A stretch of DNA of 23,031 nt from DASUBV01 sp035763085 (lineage in GTDB: Bacteria > Actinomycetota > Actinomycetes > Streptosporangiales > Streptosporangiaceae). Position numbers and translations under genes: made by a program. The stretch lies in the NCBI GenBank assembly GCA_035763085.1, contig DASUBV010000370.1, positions 1 through 23,031 of the forward strand, in the 5' to 3' direction. The notes under the pieces were generated by a model that saw only the letters and a list, made by a program, of their open reading frames with translations, had not been told where the DNA came from and did no database searches. Positions within the stretch are counted from its first letter, which is position 1. Each line of letters begins with the position of its first letter. This document shows positions 13,095 to 20,186 of this stretch, one piece after another.

Positions 13095-14657
13095 GTGAAC
13101 GGGGCGCAGGCGCTGGCCGGCAGCCTGGCCGGGGCCGGCGTCGACGTCTGCTTCATGAATCCCGGCACCTCCGAGATGCACTTCGTCAGCGCGCTGGACT
13201 CAGTGCCGGCCATGCGCGGCGTGCTGGCGCTGTTCGAGGGCGTCGCGACCGGGGCCGCCGACGGCTACGCGCGGATCGCCGGCCGCCCCGCCGCGGTGCT
13301 GCTGCACCTGGGCCCGGGCCTGGCCAACGGGCTGGCTAACCTGCACAACGCGCGGCGGGCGCGCAGCCCGGTCGTGGTGATCGCCGGCGGGCACGCGACC
13401 GGTCATGTCCGCTACGACGCGCCGCTGCAGTCCGACATCGAGGCGATCGCGCGCACGGTTTCGGGCTGGGTGCACACCGGCGGCACCACCCGCGAGCTGG
13501 CCAGGGACGCGATGCGGGCGGTGGCGGCCGCCGGGCGCGGCCAGATCGCGACGCTGGTGCTGCCCGCCGACGTGTCCTGGAGTGACGGCGCGGCGTGCGC
13601 GCCTCCCCGGCTCGCGCCGCCCCCGGAAACGCCCGGCGACGGGCAGGTCCAGGCGGTGGCCGGGCTGCTGGACGCAGCCGGCCCGGCGGCCGGCGCGGCA
13701 GTGCTGCTGCTGGGCGGGCCAGCGCTGACCGAGCGCGGCCTGCGGGCCGCCAGCCGGATCGCCGTCGCCACCGGCGCCCGGCTGATCGCCGAGACGTTCC
13801 CGGCCCGGATGGACGGCGGCGCCGGAGTCCCGGAGGTGCCCCGGCTGGGCTACCTGGCCGAGCAGGCCAGCGCGCAGCTGGCCGGCGCCCGGCAGCTGAT
13901 CCTGGCCGGGGCCCGCGCGCCGGTGTCGTTCTTCGCCTACCCCGGCCAGCCGAGCGACCTGGTACCGGATGGCTGCACGGTGACCGAGCTGGCGGCCGCC
14001 GATCAGGACGCCGAGGCCGCGCTGGAGCTGCTGGCCGGGAAGGTGGCCGCCGGGGCCAGGCCGGCACTGGCGGCGGCGTCCGCGCCGACGCCGCCGGACG
14101 GGCCGCTGTCGGTATCCGGCCTGGCCGCCGCGATCGCCGCGACGCTGCCCGACGGCGCCATCGTCGCCGACGAGGCCAACACCTCCGGGGTGGCGCTGCG
14201 CCCGGCGCTGGCCACCGCCGCCCGGCACACCGTGCTCGCGCTGACCGGCGGGGCGATCGGGCAGGGCATGCCCGTCGCGACAGGCGCCGCGATCGCCGCC
14301 CCGGACCGGCCGGTGCTGTCGGTCGAGGCCGACGGCAGCGCCCTGTACACGATCCAGGCGCTGTGGACCCAGGCCCGTGAGCAGCTCAACGTCACGACCG
14401 TGCTGATCAACAACGCGGCGTACGCGATCTTGCGGATGGAGCTGGCCCGCACCGCGGCCGGCCAGGCGGGCCAGCGGGCGGCGAGGATGCTGGACCTGTC
14501 CGGCCCGACGCCGGACTTCACGCAGATCAGCGAAGGGCTGGGGGTTCCTGCGGTCCGCGTCACGACGGCCGGCGAGCTGAGCCGCGAGCTGCGCCGCTGC
14601 TACGCCGAGCCGGGCCCGCACCTGATCGAGGCGATCGTCCCGCCCGTCTGGCCCTGA
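13095..14657 (+). CDS. ThDP-dependent enzyme, acetolactate synthase large-subunit-like
   Basis: Thiamine-diphosphate enzyme of the acetolactate synthase/benzoylformate decarboxylase superfamily, 520 aa. The N-terminal PYR domain has the activating Glu 48 in LALFEGVATGAADGYARI and the stretch GPGLANGLANLHNARRARSPVVVIAG. A central Rossmann-like domain follows (about 185-320). The C-terminal PP domain (about 338-515) has the ThDP/Mg motif from EADGS (411-415) to Asn 439-Asn 440. It is shorter than biosynthetic IlvB (about 570-600 aa), and no regulatory small subunit lies beside it, so branched-chain amino-acid synthesis is unlikely; a decarboxylase or carboligase role is more plausible. The GTG start at 13095 has only GGCGAG close upstream, and no in-frame alternative is better. 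It is divergent from the SnoaL-like gene. Confidence 0.87.
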   Translation: MNGAQALAGSLAGAGVDVCFMNPGTSEMHFVSALDSVPAMRGVLALFEGVATGAADGYARIAGRPAAVLLHLGPGLANGLANLHNARRARSPVVVIAGGHATGHVRYDAPLQSDIEAIARTVSGWVHTGGTTRELARDAMRAVAAAGRGQIATLVLPADVSWSDGAACAPPRLAPPPETPGDGQVQAVAGLLDAAGPAAGAAVLLLGGPALTERGLRAASRIAVATGARLIAETFPARMDGGAGVPEVPRLGYLAEQASAQLAGARQLILAGARAPVSFFAYPGQPSDLVPDGCTVTELAAADQDAEAALELLAGKVAAGARPALAAASAPTPPDGPLSVSGLAAAIAATLPDGAIVADEANTSGVALRPALATAARHTVLALTGGAIGQGMPVATGAAIAAPDRPVLSVEADGSALYTIQALWTQAREQLNVTTVLINNAAYAILRMELARTAAGQAGQRAARMLDLSGPTPDFTQISEGLGVPAVRVTTAGELSRELRRCYAEPGPHLIEAIVPPVWP

Positions 14658-14684
14658 CCCGCTCCAGCCGCGCGCGAGCCCTTC

Positions 14685-14722
14685 GCCGGCCGGGCACGGC
14701 ATCGGAGAACAGCCGGGCCGGC
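14685..14722 (+). terminator. Possible weak terminator after the ThDP enzyme
   Basis: GCCGGCC (14685-14691) pairs with GGCCGGC (14716-14722), and an inner CGGC/GCCG pair leaves a small loop with a bulge. It begins 27 bases after the stop. Stability is moderate and there is no U-tract. Confidence 0.27.
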
Positions 14723-14841
14723 AGTGGCCCGCACGTCACGGGCGGCAGCCAGGACATGGCCTGCGACTCGCGGTGTGCCAGCCCGGTGCGGCGCACGTCA
14801 CCGGTCAGGTCTTCCTCATCCTGCGCGGCTGGCGTGCCCGG

Positions 14842-14872
14842 TTGACTTCAAGAAGACTTGAAGTCCTAGCGT
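14842..14872 (+). promoter_or_regulatory. Promoter with MerR/SoxR-style dyad operator, leaderless
   Basis: TTGACT (-35, 14842-14847) and TAGCGT (-10, 14867-14872) are separated by 19 bases, longer than the optimal 17. A perfect inverted repeat, GACTTCAAG (14844-14852) and CTTGAAGTC (14857-14865) around a 4-base centre, overlaps the -35 and fills most of the spacer. A 19-20-base spacer filled by a dyad is the hallmark of promoters activated by MerR-family regulators, and the half-sites resemble SoxR-type boxes. The ATG at 14879 is six bases after the -10, so the transcript should be leaderless. No merR/soxR gene lies in the window. Confidence 0.72.
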
Positions 14873-14878
14873 CGGGGC

Positions 14879-15742
14879 ATGCAACGGCACCAGCACGACA
14901 CGACCCAGCCCGCCCGGCTCGGCCTCGGGACCGTCGGTCTCGCGCTGAATGTCTCGGACCGCTACCTCGAGGAGGCGGCCGAGGCCGAGCGGCTGGGCTA
15001 CTCCGCGATCTGGCTGCCCGGCGGCCAGCTGGACCGGCTCAGCCGGCTCACCGATGTGCTGCGAGCCACCAGGACGGTCCCCGTCGCGCCCGCCATCATC
15101 CCGCTCGACGTCTACTCCGCCGGCGAGGTCGCCGCGGTCTACGCGCAGGCCGAGGCCATCGCGCCCGGCCGGCTGCTGGTCGGGCTCGGCGGCCCGCAGC
15201 AGCCCCGGCCGATGCGCGCGCTGCGCGCCTTCCTCGACGAGCTCGACCACGCCGAGCCGCCCGTGCCCGCCGGGCGCCGGCTGCTGGCCGCGCTCGGCCC
15301 GCGCAAGCTGGAACTGGCCCGCGACCGGGCAGCGGGCGCTGTGCCCCTGCTGGTCACGCCGGACTACGTCCGCTCCGCCCGCGCGCTCCTCGGCGCCAGC
15401 GCCGCGCTGATCATCGACCAGATGGCGGTCCTGGACACCGACCCCGGGCGGGCGCGCGAGACCGCGCGCCGCCCGCTGCGGTTCCTGTCCGGGGTGGCCG
15501 GCTACCGGGAGCATTTCGCCCGGATGGGATTTACCCAGAACGAGACAACCGAGCTCGCCGACCGCCTCGTCGACGAGCTGGTGGCCTGGGGTGACCCCGA
15601 GTCCATCGCGGCGCGGGTCGGCGCTCACCTGGACGCCGGCGCCGACCATATCAGCCTCAATGTGCTCAGCGAGGCGGGCCAGCCAGGCCCGGCGCAGGCG
15701 GCCCGCCAGCTGGCGGGCCTGCTGCCGGGATTGGTGCGTTAA
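14879..15742 (+). CDS. Luciferase-like F420-dependent oxidoreductase (TIGR03620-like)
   Basis: Flavin/F420-dependent oxidoreductase of the bacterial luciferase-like superfamily, 287 aa. It begins with the typical strand RLGLGTVGLALNVSD, then EEAAEAERLGYSAIWLPGG, the segment VPVAPAIIPLDVYSAGEVAAVYAQAEAIAPGRLLVGLGG, and ends with the family block DELVAWGDPESIAARVGAHLDAGADHISLNVL. The shortened barrel fits the TIGR03620 group known from mycobacteria and related actinobacteria, which are predicted to use coenzyme F420. The substrate is unknown. The ATG is chosen because of its distance from the promoter; the GGGG just upstream is a poor ribosome-binding site. The promoter architecture suggests activation by a MerR-family sensor, which would suit a redox or detoxification role. 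Confidence 0.87.
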   Translation: MQRHQHDTTQPARLGLGTVGLALNVSDRYLEEAAEAERLGYSAIWLPGGQLDRLSRLTDVLRATRTVPVAPAIIPLDVYSAGEVAAVYAQAEAIAPGRLLVGLGGPQQPRPMRALRAFLDELDHAEPPVPAGRRLLAALGPRKLELARDRAAGAVPLLVTPDYVRSARALLGASAALIIDQMAVLDTDPGRARETARRPLRFLSGVAGYREHFARMGFTQNETTELADRLVDELVAWGDPESIAARVGAHLDAGADHISLNVLSEAGQPGPAQAARQLAGLLPGLVR

Positions 15743-15773
15743 TAGGGGTTTAAGACGGTCTGTTATGAGCAAT

Positions 15774-15802
15774 AGGTCAGAGTTGTGATCTTTCGCTGAC
15801 CT
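15774..15802. promoter_or_regulatory. Inverted repeat upstream of ggt
   Basis: AGGTCAG (15774-15780) and CTGACCT (15796-15802) form a 7-bp inverted repeat with a 15-base A+T-richer spacer in the 73-base gap before the gamma-glutamyltranspeptidase gene. It ends five bases before the ribosome-binding site GAGG (15807-15810). It could be an operator or a leader hairpin affecting translation. Confidence 0.35.
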
Positions 15803-15815
15803 GTCCGAGGTGCTC

Positions 15816-17651
15816 ATGCGTCGTGTGATTGGCATTCCCGTCCTGTCTGCCCTGACCGCCGCCGCCCTGGCCGTTCCGTCGCTCGCCAGCGCCGCGCCCG
15901 GCCATCCGGCCGCCACCACGAAACAACCAGTTGCGACCGGGACCGGGGGCGGTGTCGCGTCCATGGACCTGAACGCGAGCAGAGCCGGAATCGACGTGCT
16001 GAAACGCGGCGGGAATGCCGTTGACGCGGCGGTCGCGACAGCCAGCGCGCTGGGCGTGACCATTCCGTTTGTCGCCGGACCCGGCGGCGGCGGGTTCATG
16101 GTGATCTACCTGGCCAGGACGCATCAGGTGGTGACCATCAACGGCCGGGAGACCTGCCCGGCGGCCTGCACGGCCACCATGTTCACCGACCCGGAGACCG
16201 GGCAGCCGCTCGGCTACGACTACGCCTCCGACCAGCCCCTGGCCACCGGGGTCCCGTCCATGGTGGCCACCTGGGCGAAGGCGCTGCAGCTGTACGGGCG
16301 GCACAGCCTGGCCGCCGACCTGCAGCCGGCCATCCAGGTCGCCCAGCGCGGATTCCGCGTCGACGCCGACTTCCAGCAGCTCACCCAGTCCGACCTGCCC
16401 GAGCTGCAGGCCTACCCGGCCAGCCGCAAGCTGCTGCTGACCAAGGCGGGCGACCCGCTGCCGGTGGGCACCCGGCTGCGCAACCCGGACCTGGCCCGCA
16501 CCTACCAGCTGCTGGCCCGCTACGGCCCGTCCTACCTGTATAACGGGCCCCTGGGCCGGGCCATCGTGCAGGCCGACGACCACCCCGTGCTGACTCCGGG
16601 CCAGACGGTCGTGCAGCTGCCGGGCATCCTGAAGATGAGCGACCTGCGTGCCTACCGGGCACGGGTGCAGGCGCCGACCCACGTGCGCTACCGCGGGCTG
16701 GACATCTACAGCATGGGGGCGCCGTCCAGCAGCGGCACCACCGTCGGCGAGGCGCTGAACATCCTGAGCAAGTGGAACCTGTCCGCCGAGCCGCGGGCCA
16801 CGGCGCTGTTCCACTACCTGGAGGCCTCCCGGCTGTCCTACGCCGACCGCAACGCCTACGTCGGCGACCCGCGGTATGTGCACGTGCCGCAGCAGGCGCT
16901 GCTCAGCAAGGCGTTCGCCGCGACCCGGGCGTGCCTCATCCACGACACGGCGCTGGCCTCGCCGGCCGCGCCGGGCAACCCGGTCCCGCCGTATCAGGGC
17001 TGCTCGGACTCCGGGACGACAGCGGCCCCCGTCACCAACGAGGGCCTGCACACCAACAACATCGTCACCGAGGACAAGTGGGGCAACATCGTCGCCTACA
17101 CCAACACCATCAACTTCTTCGGCGGCAGCGGCCAGACCGTGCCCGGCTACGGGTTCCTGCTCAACAACGAGATGACCGACTTCGACTTCGCGCCGCCGGC
17201 GTCCGGGCCCGCTGACCCCAACCTCCCGGCCGGCGGGAAGCAGCCGCGGTCCAGCATGGGCCCGGCCATCGCCCTGCGCGGCCAGCAGCCGGTCTTCAGC
17301 GTCGGCGCCGCCGGCGGCTCGACCATCATCGAGACGATCCTGCAGACCATCCTCAACCACGTGGACTTCGGCATGTCGCTGCCGGCGGCGCTGGCGGCCC
17401 CGCGGGTGGCGCAGACCAACTCGGCCAGCTCGAAGGCCGAGCCCGACTTCTACACCAGTGCCCTGGCCCAGCAGCTGACCAGCGAGTTCGGCGAGCAGTT
17501 CACCGAGGCAACCGGCCCGATCCTGCCGCTGGACTACTACCCCGGCGACGCGACGGCGCTGCAGATCCTCAGCCACGGGCGCGTCCAGACCATCGCCGAG
17601 CCGGTCCGGCTGGGCGGCGGCAGCGCCCTGGTGGTGCACCCGGAGCGCTGA
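15816..17651 (+). CDS. ggt: Gamma-glutamyltranspeptidase, secreted
   Basis: Extracytoplasmic N-terminal-nucleophile hydrolase that removes or transfers gamma-glutamyl groups from glutathione and related compounds. The 611-residue precursor starts with a signal peptide (MRRVIGIPVLSALTAAALAVPSLASA, cut about 26/27). The large-subunit part shows GNAVDAAVA (66-74), GPGGGGFMV (88-96) and NGRET with the substrate-binding Arg 111. The autoprocessing site and nucleophile is Thr 413 in GLHTNNIV. The small subunit continues with TNTINFFGGSG, LLNNEMTDF, PRSSMGP (Ser 479-480) and GAAGGST (Gly 500-501), which form the oxyanion and gamma-glutamyl pocket. The full length indicates a normal active enzyme. 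ATG 15816 has GAGG five bases upstream, better than GTG 15810. A strong terminator follows, so the gene is monocistronic. Confidence 0.95.
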   Translation: MRRVIGIPVLSALTAAALAVPSLASAAPGHPAATTKQPVATGTGGGVASMDLNASRAGIDVLKRGGNAVDAAVATASALGVTIPFVAGPGGGGFMVIYLARTHQVVTINGRETCPAACTATMFTDPETGQPLGYDYASDQPLATGVPSMVATWAKALQLYGRHSLAADLQPAIQVAQRGFRVDADFQQLTQSDLPELQAYPASRKLLLTKAGDPLPVGTRLRNPDLARTYQLLARYGPSYLYNGPLGRAIVQADDHPVLTPGQTVVQLPGILKMSDLRAYRARVQAPTHVRYRGLDIYSMGAPSSSGTTVGEALNILSKWNLSAEPRATALFHYLEASRLSYADRNAYVGDPRYVHVPQQALLSKAFAATRACLIHDTALASPAAPGNPVPPYQGCSDSGTTAAPVTNEGLHTNNIVTEDKWGNIVAYTNTINFFGGSGQTVPGYGFLLNNEMTDFDFAPPASGPADPNLPAGGKQPRSSMGPAIALRGQQPVFSVGAAGGSTIIETILQTILNHVDFGMSLPAALAAPRVAQTNSASSKAEPDFYTSALAQQLTSEFGEQFTEATGPILPLDYYPGDATALQILSHGRVQTIAEPVRLGGGSALVVHPER

Positions 17652-17690
17652 TCACCGGCGCCTGACCGGCGCGCCTGACTGGGTTCGCTC

Positions 17691-17728
17691 GCTGCGGCGG
17701 CCCGGGCCTCAGCCCGGGCCGCCGTAGC
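17691..17728 (+). terminator. Strong hairpin terminator after ggt
   Basis: The arms 17691-17707 and 17712-17728 pair over 17 bp with one G-U wobble around a 4-base loop (ctca). The inner 13 bp are perfect (left arm core CGGCGGCCCGGGC). It begins 40 bases after the ggt stop and ends 28 bases before the threonine aldolase start, so it insulates the two genes. No U-tract follows. Confidence 0.82.
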
Positions 17729-17745
17729 CGAGCCGGGGGCGATCG

Positions 17746-17751
17746 CATAAT
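17746..17751 (+). promoter_or_regulatory. Putative -10 element of the threonine aldolase gene
   Basis: CATAAT stands out in G+C-rich surroundings and ends five bases before the ATG at 17757. GAAGG fills these five bases and abuts the ATG, too close for normal Shine-Dalgarno use, so a leaderless transcript is likely. The -35 region would fall in the terminator hairpin and shows no TTGACA-like hexamer. Confidence 0.35.
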
Positions 17752-17756
17752 GAAGG

Positions 17757-18851
17757 ATGCCCGCGATTGATGAGCTTTCGTCCGAGCTGGACGCACTGCG
17801 CGAGCAGTGCACGCACTTCCTGGCCGGCCACGGCCCGGTGACCGCCGAGGCGATTTTGGCCAGCATCCCGGCCTCGACGGTCCCCGACCGGTACGGCGCC
17901 GGGGGCGCCGTCGCCGAGCTCGAGGCGGAGGTGGCCGGACTGCTGGGCAAGCCGGCCGCCGCGTTCCTGCCCAGCGGCACGATGGCGCAGCAGGCGGTAC
18001 TGCGGGTACACGCCGACCGGCGGCAGCGGCGCACGATCGTGTTCCACCCGATGTGCCACCTGGACCGCCACGAAGGGCAGGCCTACCAGCGGCTGCACGG
18101 GCTGGCCGGGCGGCGGGCCGGCGAGCCGGACCGGCTGCTGGCCCTGGCCGACCTGGAGGCGGTCGCTGAGCAGCCCGGTGCCCTGGTCATCGAGCTGCCG
18201 CAGCGTGACATCGGCGGCCAGCAGCCGGACTGGGCTGACCTGCAGGAGCAGGTGGACTGGGCGCGCAGCCGCGGTGCCGCGGCACACCTGGACGGCGCGC
18301 GGCTGTGGGAGTCGGCCGTCGGCTACGGCCGGCCGCCCGCGGAGGTCGCGGCCCTGTTCGACACCGTGTACGTGTCGTTCTACAAGGGCATCGGCGCGCT
18401 GCCGGGCTGCTGCGTGGCTGGCCCGGCGGACGTCCTGGCCGAGGTGCGGGAGTGGCGCGAGCGCATGGGCGGCACCCTGTACGGCCTGTGGCCCGGCGCT
18501 GCCTCGGCGCTGACCTGCCTGCGCCGCCGCCTGCCGCTGATGCCGGCCTACCTCCGCCATGCCCGCGAGATCGCCGCCGCGCTGCGTGAGGTGCCAGGCG
18601 TCCGGGTCGTGCCGGATCCCCCGCAGGCGCCGATGATGCACCTGCTGCTGAGCACCACCAGGGACGGCTTTACTGCGGCCGCCCGGCAGGTGGCAGCCGA
18701 GCACCGGATCTGGACCTGGCCGTCGGCCATGACGACCGGCGACCCCGGGGTCCAGCGCGTCGAGCTGTCGGTCGGCGACGCGACTTGCGCGCTGGCCCCG
18801 GGCCAGGTCGGGGACGTGATCGCCGCGCTGGCCGCGCCGCCGCCGGACTGA
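17757..18851 (+). CDS. Threonine aldolase / beta-eliminating lyase family protein
   Basis: Pyridoxal-phosphate enzyme of the low-specificity threonine aldolase group, which cleaves beta-hydroxy amino acids such as threonine to glycine and an aldehyde. The 364-residue protein is fold type I. It has SGT (73-75) for PLP phosphate contact, His 101 in PMCHLDRHEG stacking near the cofactor, HLDGARLWE (177-185) with Asp 179 contacting the PLP ring nitrogen and Arg 182, and the Schiff-base Lys 210 in VYVSFYKGIGALPG. An N-terminal extension of about 40 residues precedes DRYGAGGAVAELE, the counterpart of the usual DxYGxD segment. The variant motifs place it in a divergent actinobacterial branch, so substrate preference is uncertain. 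The stop abuts the stop of the convergent subtilase-like gene with no intervening base. Confidence 0.9.
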   Translation: MPAIDELSSELDALREQCTHFLAGHGPVTAEAILASIPASTVPDRYGAGGAVAELEAEVAGLLGKPAAAFLPSGTMAQQAVLRVHADRRQRRTIVFHPMCHLDRHEGQAYQRLHGLAGRRAGEPDRLLALADLEAVAEQPGALVIELPQRDIGGQQPDWADLQEQVDWARSRGAAAHLDGARLWESAVGYGRPPAEVAALFDTVYVSFYKGIGALPGCCVAGPADVLAEVREWRERMGGTLYGLWPGAASALTCLRRRLPLMPAYLRHAREIAAALREVPGVRVVPDPPQAPMMHLLLSTTRDGFTAAARQVAAEHRIWTWPSAMTTGDPGVQRVELSVGDATCALAPGQVGDVIAALAAPPPD

Positions 18852-20186
18852 TCAGGCTGCCGCGCGGGGTGGCGTCCCCGGCGGCGCGGTGGTCGCCGGC
18901 CGCCGACGGCGGGCCAGCAGCAGCGCGACCACGAGCAGCACGAGGCCGGCCACGATGGCGCCGCCGAATCCCGCCAGCTTGACCGTGGAGTGCTGAGCGG
19001 CGCTGATCGCCGGCTGCGGGCCGGCCCCGAACCGGGCGGCCGGGCTCTGGACCGCGCCGCCCGGCGCGGCGGTCCGGCGCAGCTTCAGCAGGCGCCGCGC
19101 GGCATGCAGCGCGCCTTGCGGGTTCAGCAGGCCGAAGCCCCGCTTGGCCGAGTAGCCGCCAGCGGGATGGTAGCTGGCCGAGGTGGCCAGCGCCCGGGCC
19201 ACCAGCGCGGGCGGGATGTGCGGGTACACCGACTTGATCAGCGCGACGGTCCCCGCCACCCAGGCGATCGTCGCGTAGTTGCCCCACGCGGTGTACGGGA
19301 CGCTGCCCGGGCCGGTGGCGACCAGCGTGTTGGCGGGAGCGGTGACCACGACGGAGTAGTTGGCGGGCCAGCGCGGCTCATGCGCGGGACTGGGCAGGCC
19401 GCTGATGACGGTGCCGCTGAAGTTGATGACGCCCGGCAGGTCATCGGGGACCTGCAGGGCGTTCGGGCGATGACCCCACACCGAGCTGCCGCCGAGGACC
19501 ACGACGTTCCGGGAAATCGCGTAGGCGACCGCCGAGGCCAGTGCCGTCTCGGTGCCGGGACCCGGATAGCCGGACTCAAAGGTCACGATGACCTTGGCAC
19601 CGTGCCGGACGGCGTACCGGATGCCCCTGGCCTCCAGCGCGTCCCAGGTTCCCTCGCGCTGGTATTTTGCCGCGTCGTGCCCGCCGTAGTCGACCACCGG
19701 CACCGACAAGATGCGCGCCGCGGGCGCCCGGCCGATCGTCCCGAACACCTGGCTGCTGGTCGGGCCGCTGCCGGCGATGAGCGAGGCGAGCACGGTGCCG
19801 TCGGTGGACAGCCCGCTGGGGTCGGGGACAAGGTCGGGCCCGGTGATGAGCTTGCCGGACAGGCCGGACACGCTATCGATGTGCGTGGCCAGCACGGCGA
19901 CGGTGACGCCGCCGCCCTTGGTGATCTGCCAGGCCTTCTGCACCTCGCTGACGAAGCGGTCCTTGGCGCTGGCCGGGATGCCGCCCGCGACGGAGCGGGC
20001 GCCCGCCGAGGCAGCGGCGGACCGGGCCGCGGCGGCCGATGCCCTGGCGGCTGCGGCTGCGGTCGCGGCCACCGCCGACCGGTTCGCGGCCGAGGCCGGT
20101 CCGGCCGATGCGGCCGGGGCGGCGGCCAGCGCGCAGATCAGCACGGCGCAGCCGGCTGCGGCCAGGACACGCGCCCGCCTCAGCAT
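18852..20186 (-). CDS. Catalytically dead mycosin-like subtilase (predicted pseudoprotease), membrane-anchored
   Basis: 444-residue protein with the layout of a mycosin: signal peptide (about 1-28), an Ala/Ser-rich spacer (30-68), an S8 subtilase-type domain (about 75-365), a linker, and a C-terminal membrane helix (about 404-425) followed by RRRR. Its closest relative in the window is the active subtilase at 21428-22711, with which it shares RGIRYAVRHGA, SRNVVV and ARILSV. All catalytic positions are changed. Asp becomes Ala 100 (VAVLATHID versus VAVLDTGAD), His becomes Asp 129 (STDGT versus HLHGT), Ser becomes Tyr 304 (GNYATIAWVAG versus GTSPASALVAG), and the oxyanion Asn becomes Val 236. 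The frame is intact and codon use normal, so it is not a decaying pseudogene. A binding, scaffold or inhibitory role is likely. The ATG overlaps the upstream gene's stop in ATGCTGA. Confidence 0.88.
   Translation of the reverse strand: MLRRARVLAAAGCAVLICALAAAPAASAGPASAANRSAVAATAAAAARASAAAARSAAASAGARSVAGGIPASAKDRFVSEVQKAWQITKGGGVTVAVLATHIDSVSGLSGKLITGPDLVPDPSGLSTDGTVLASLIAGSGPTSSQVFGTIGRAPAARILSVPVVDYGGHDAAKYQREGTWDALEARGIRYAVRHGAKVIVTFESGYPGPGTETALASAVAYAISRNVVVLGGSSVWGHRPNALQVPDDLPGVINFSGTVISGLPSPAHEPRWPANYSVVVTAPANTLVATGPGSVPYTAWGNYATIAWVAGTVALIKSVYPHIPPALVARALATSASYHPAGGYSAKRGFGLLNPQGALHAARRLLKLRRTAAPGGAVQSPAARFGAGPQPAISAAQHSTVKLAGFGGAIVAGLVLLVVALLLARRRRPATTAPPGTPPRAAA

Noticed and set aside
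13095..14657. Branched-chain amino-acid acetolactate synthase (ilvB).
   Set aside because: Shorter than IlvB, with no ilvN/ilvC neighbours. Only superfamily membership is supported.
14658..14878. Possible small gene (minus 14560-14796 or plus 14773-15594).
   Set aside because: Translations are Arg/Ala/Pro/Gly-rich, without ribosome-binding sites or motifs. The plus-strand frame overlaps the oxidoreductase gene. The stretch is better read as promoter region.
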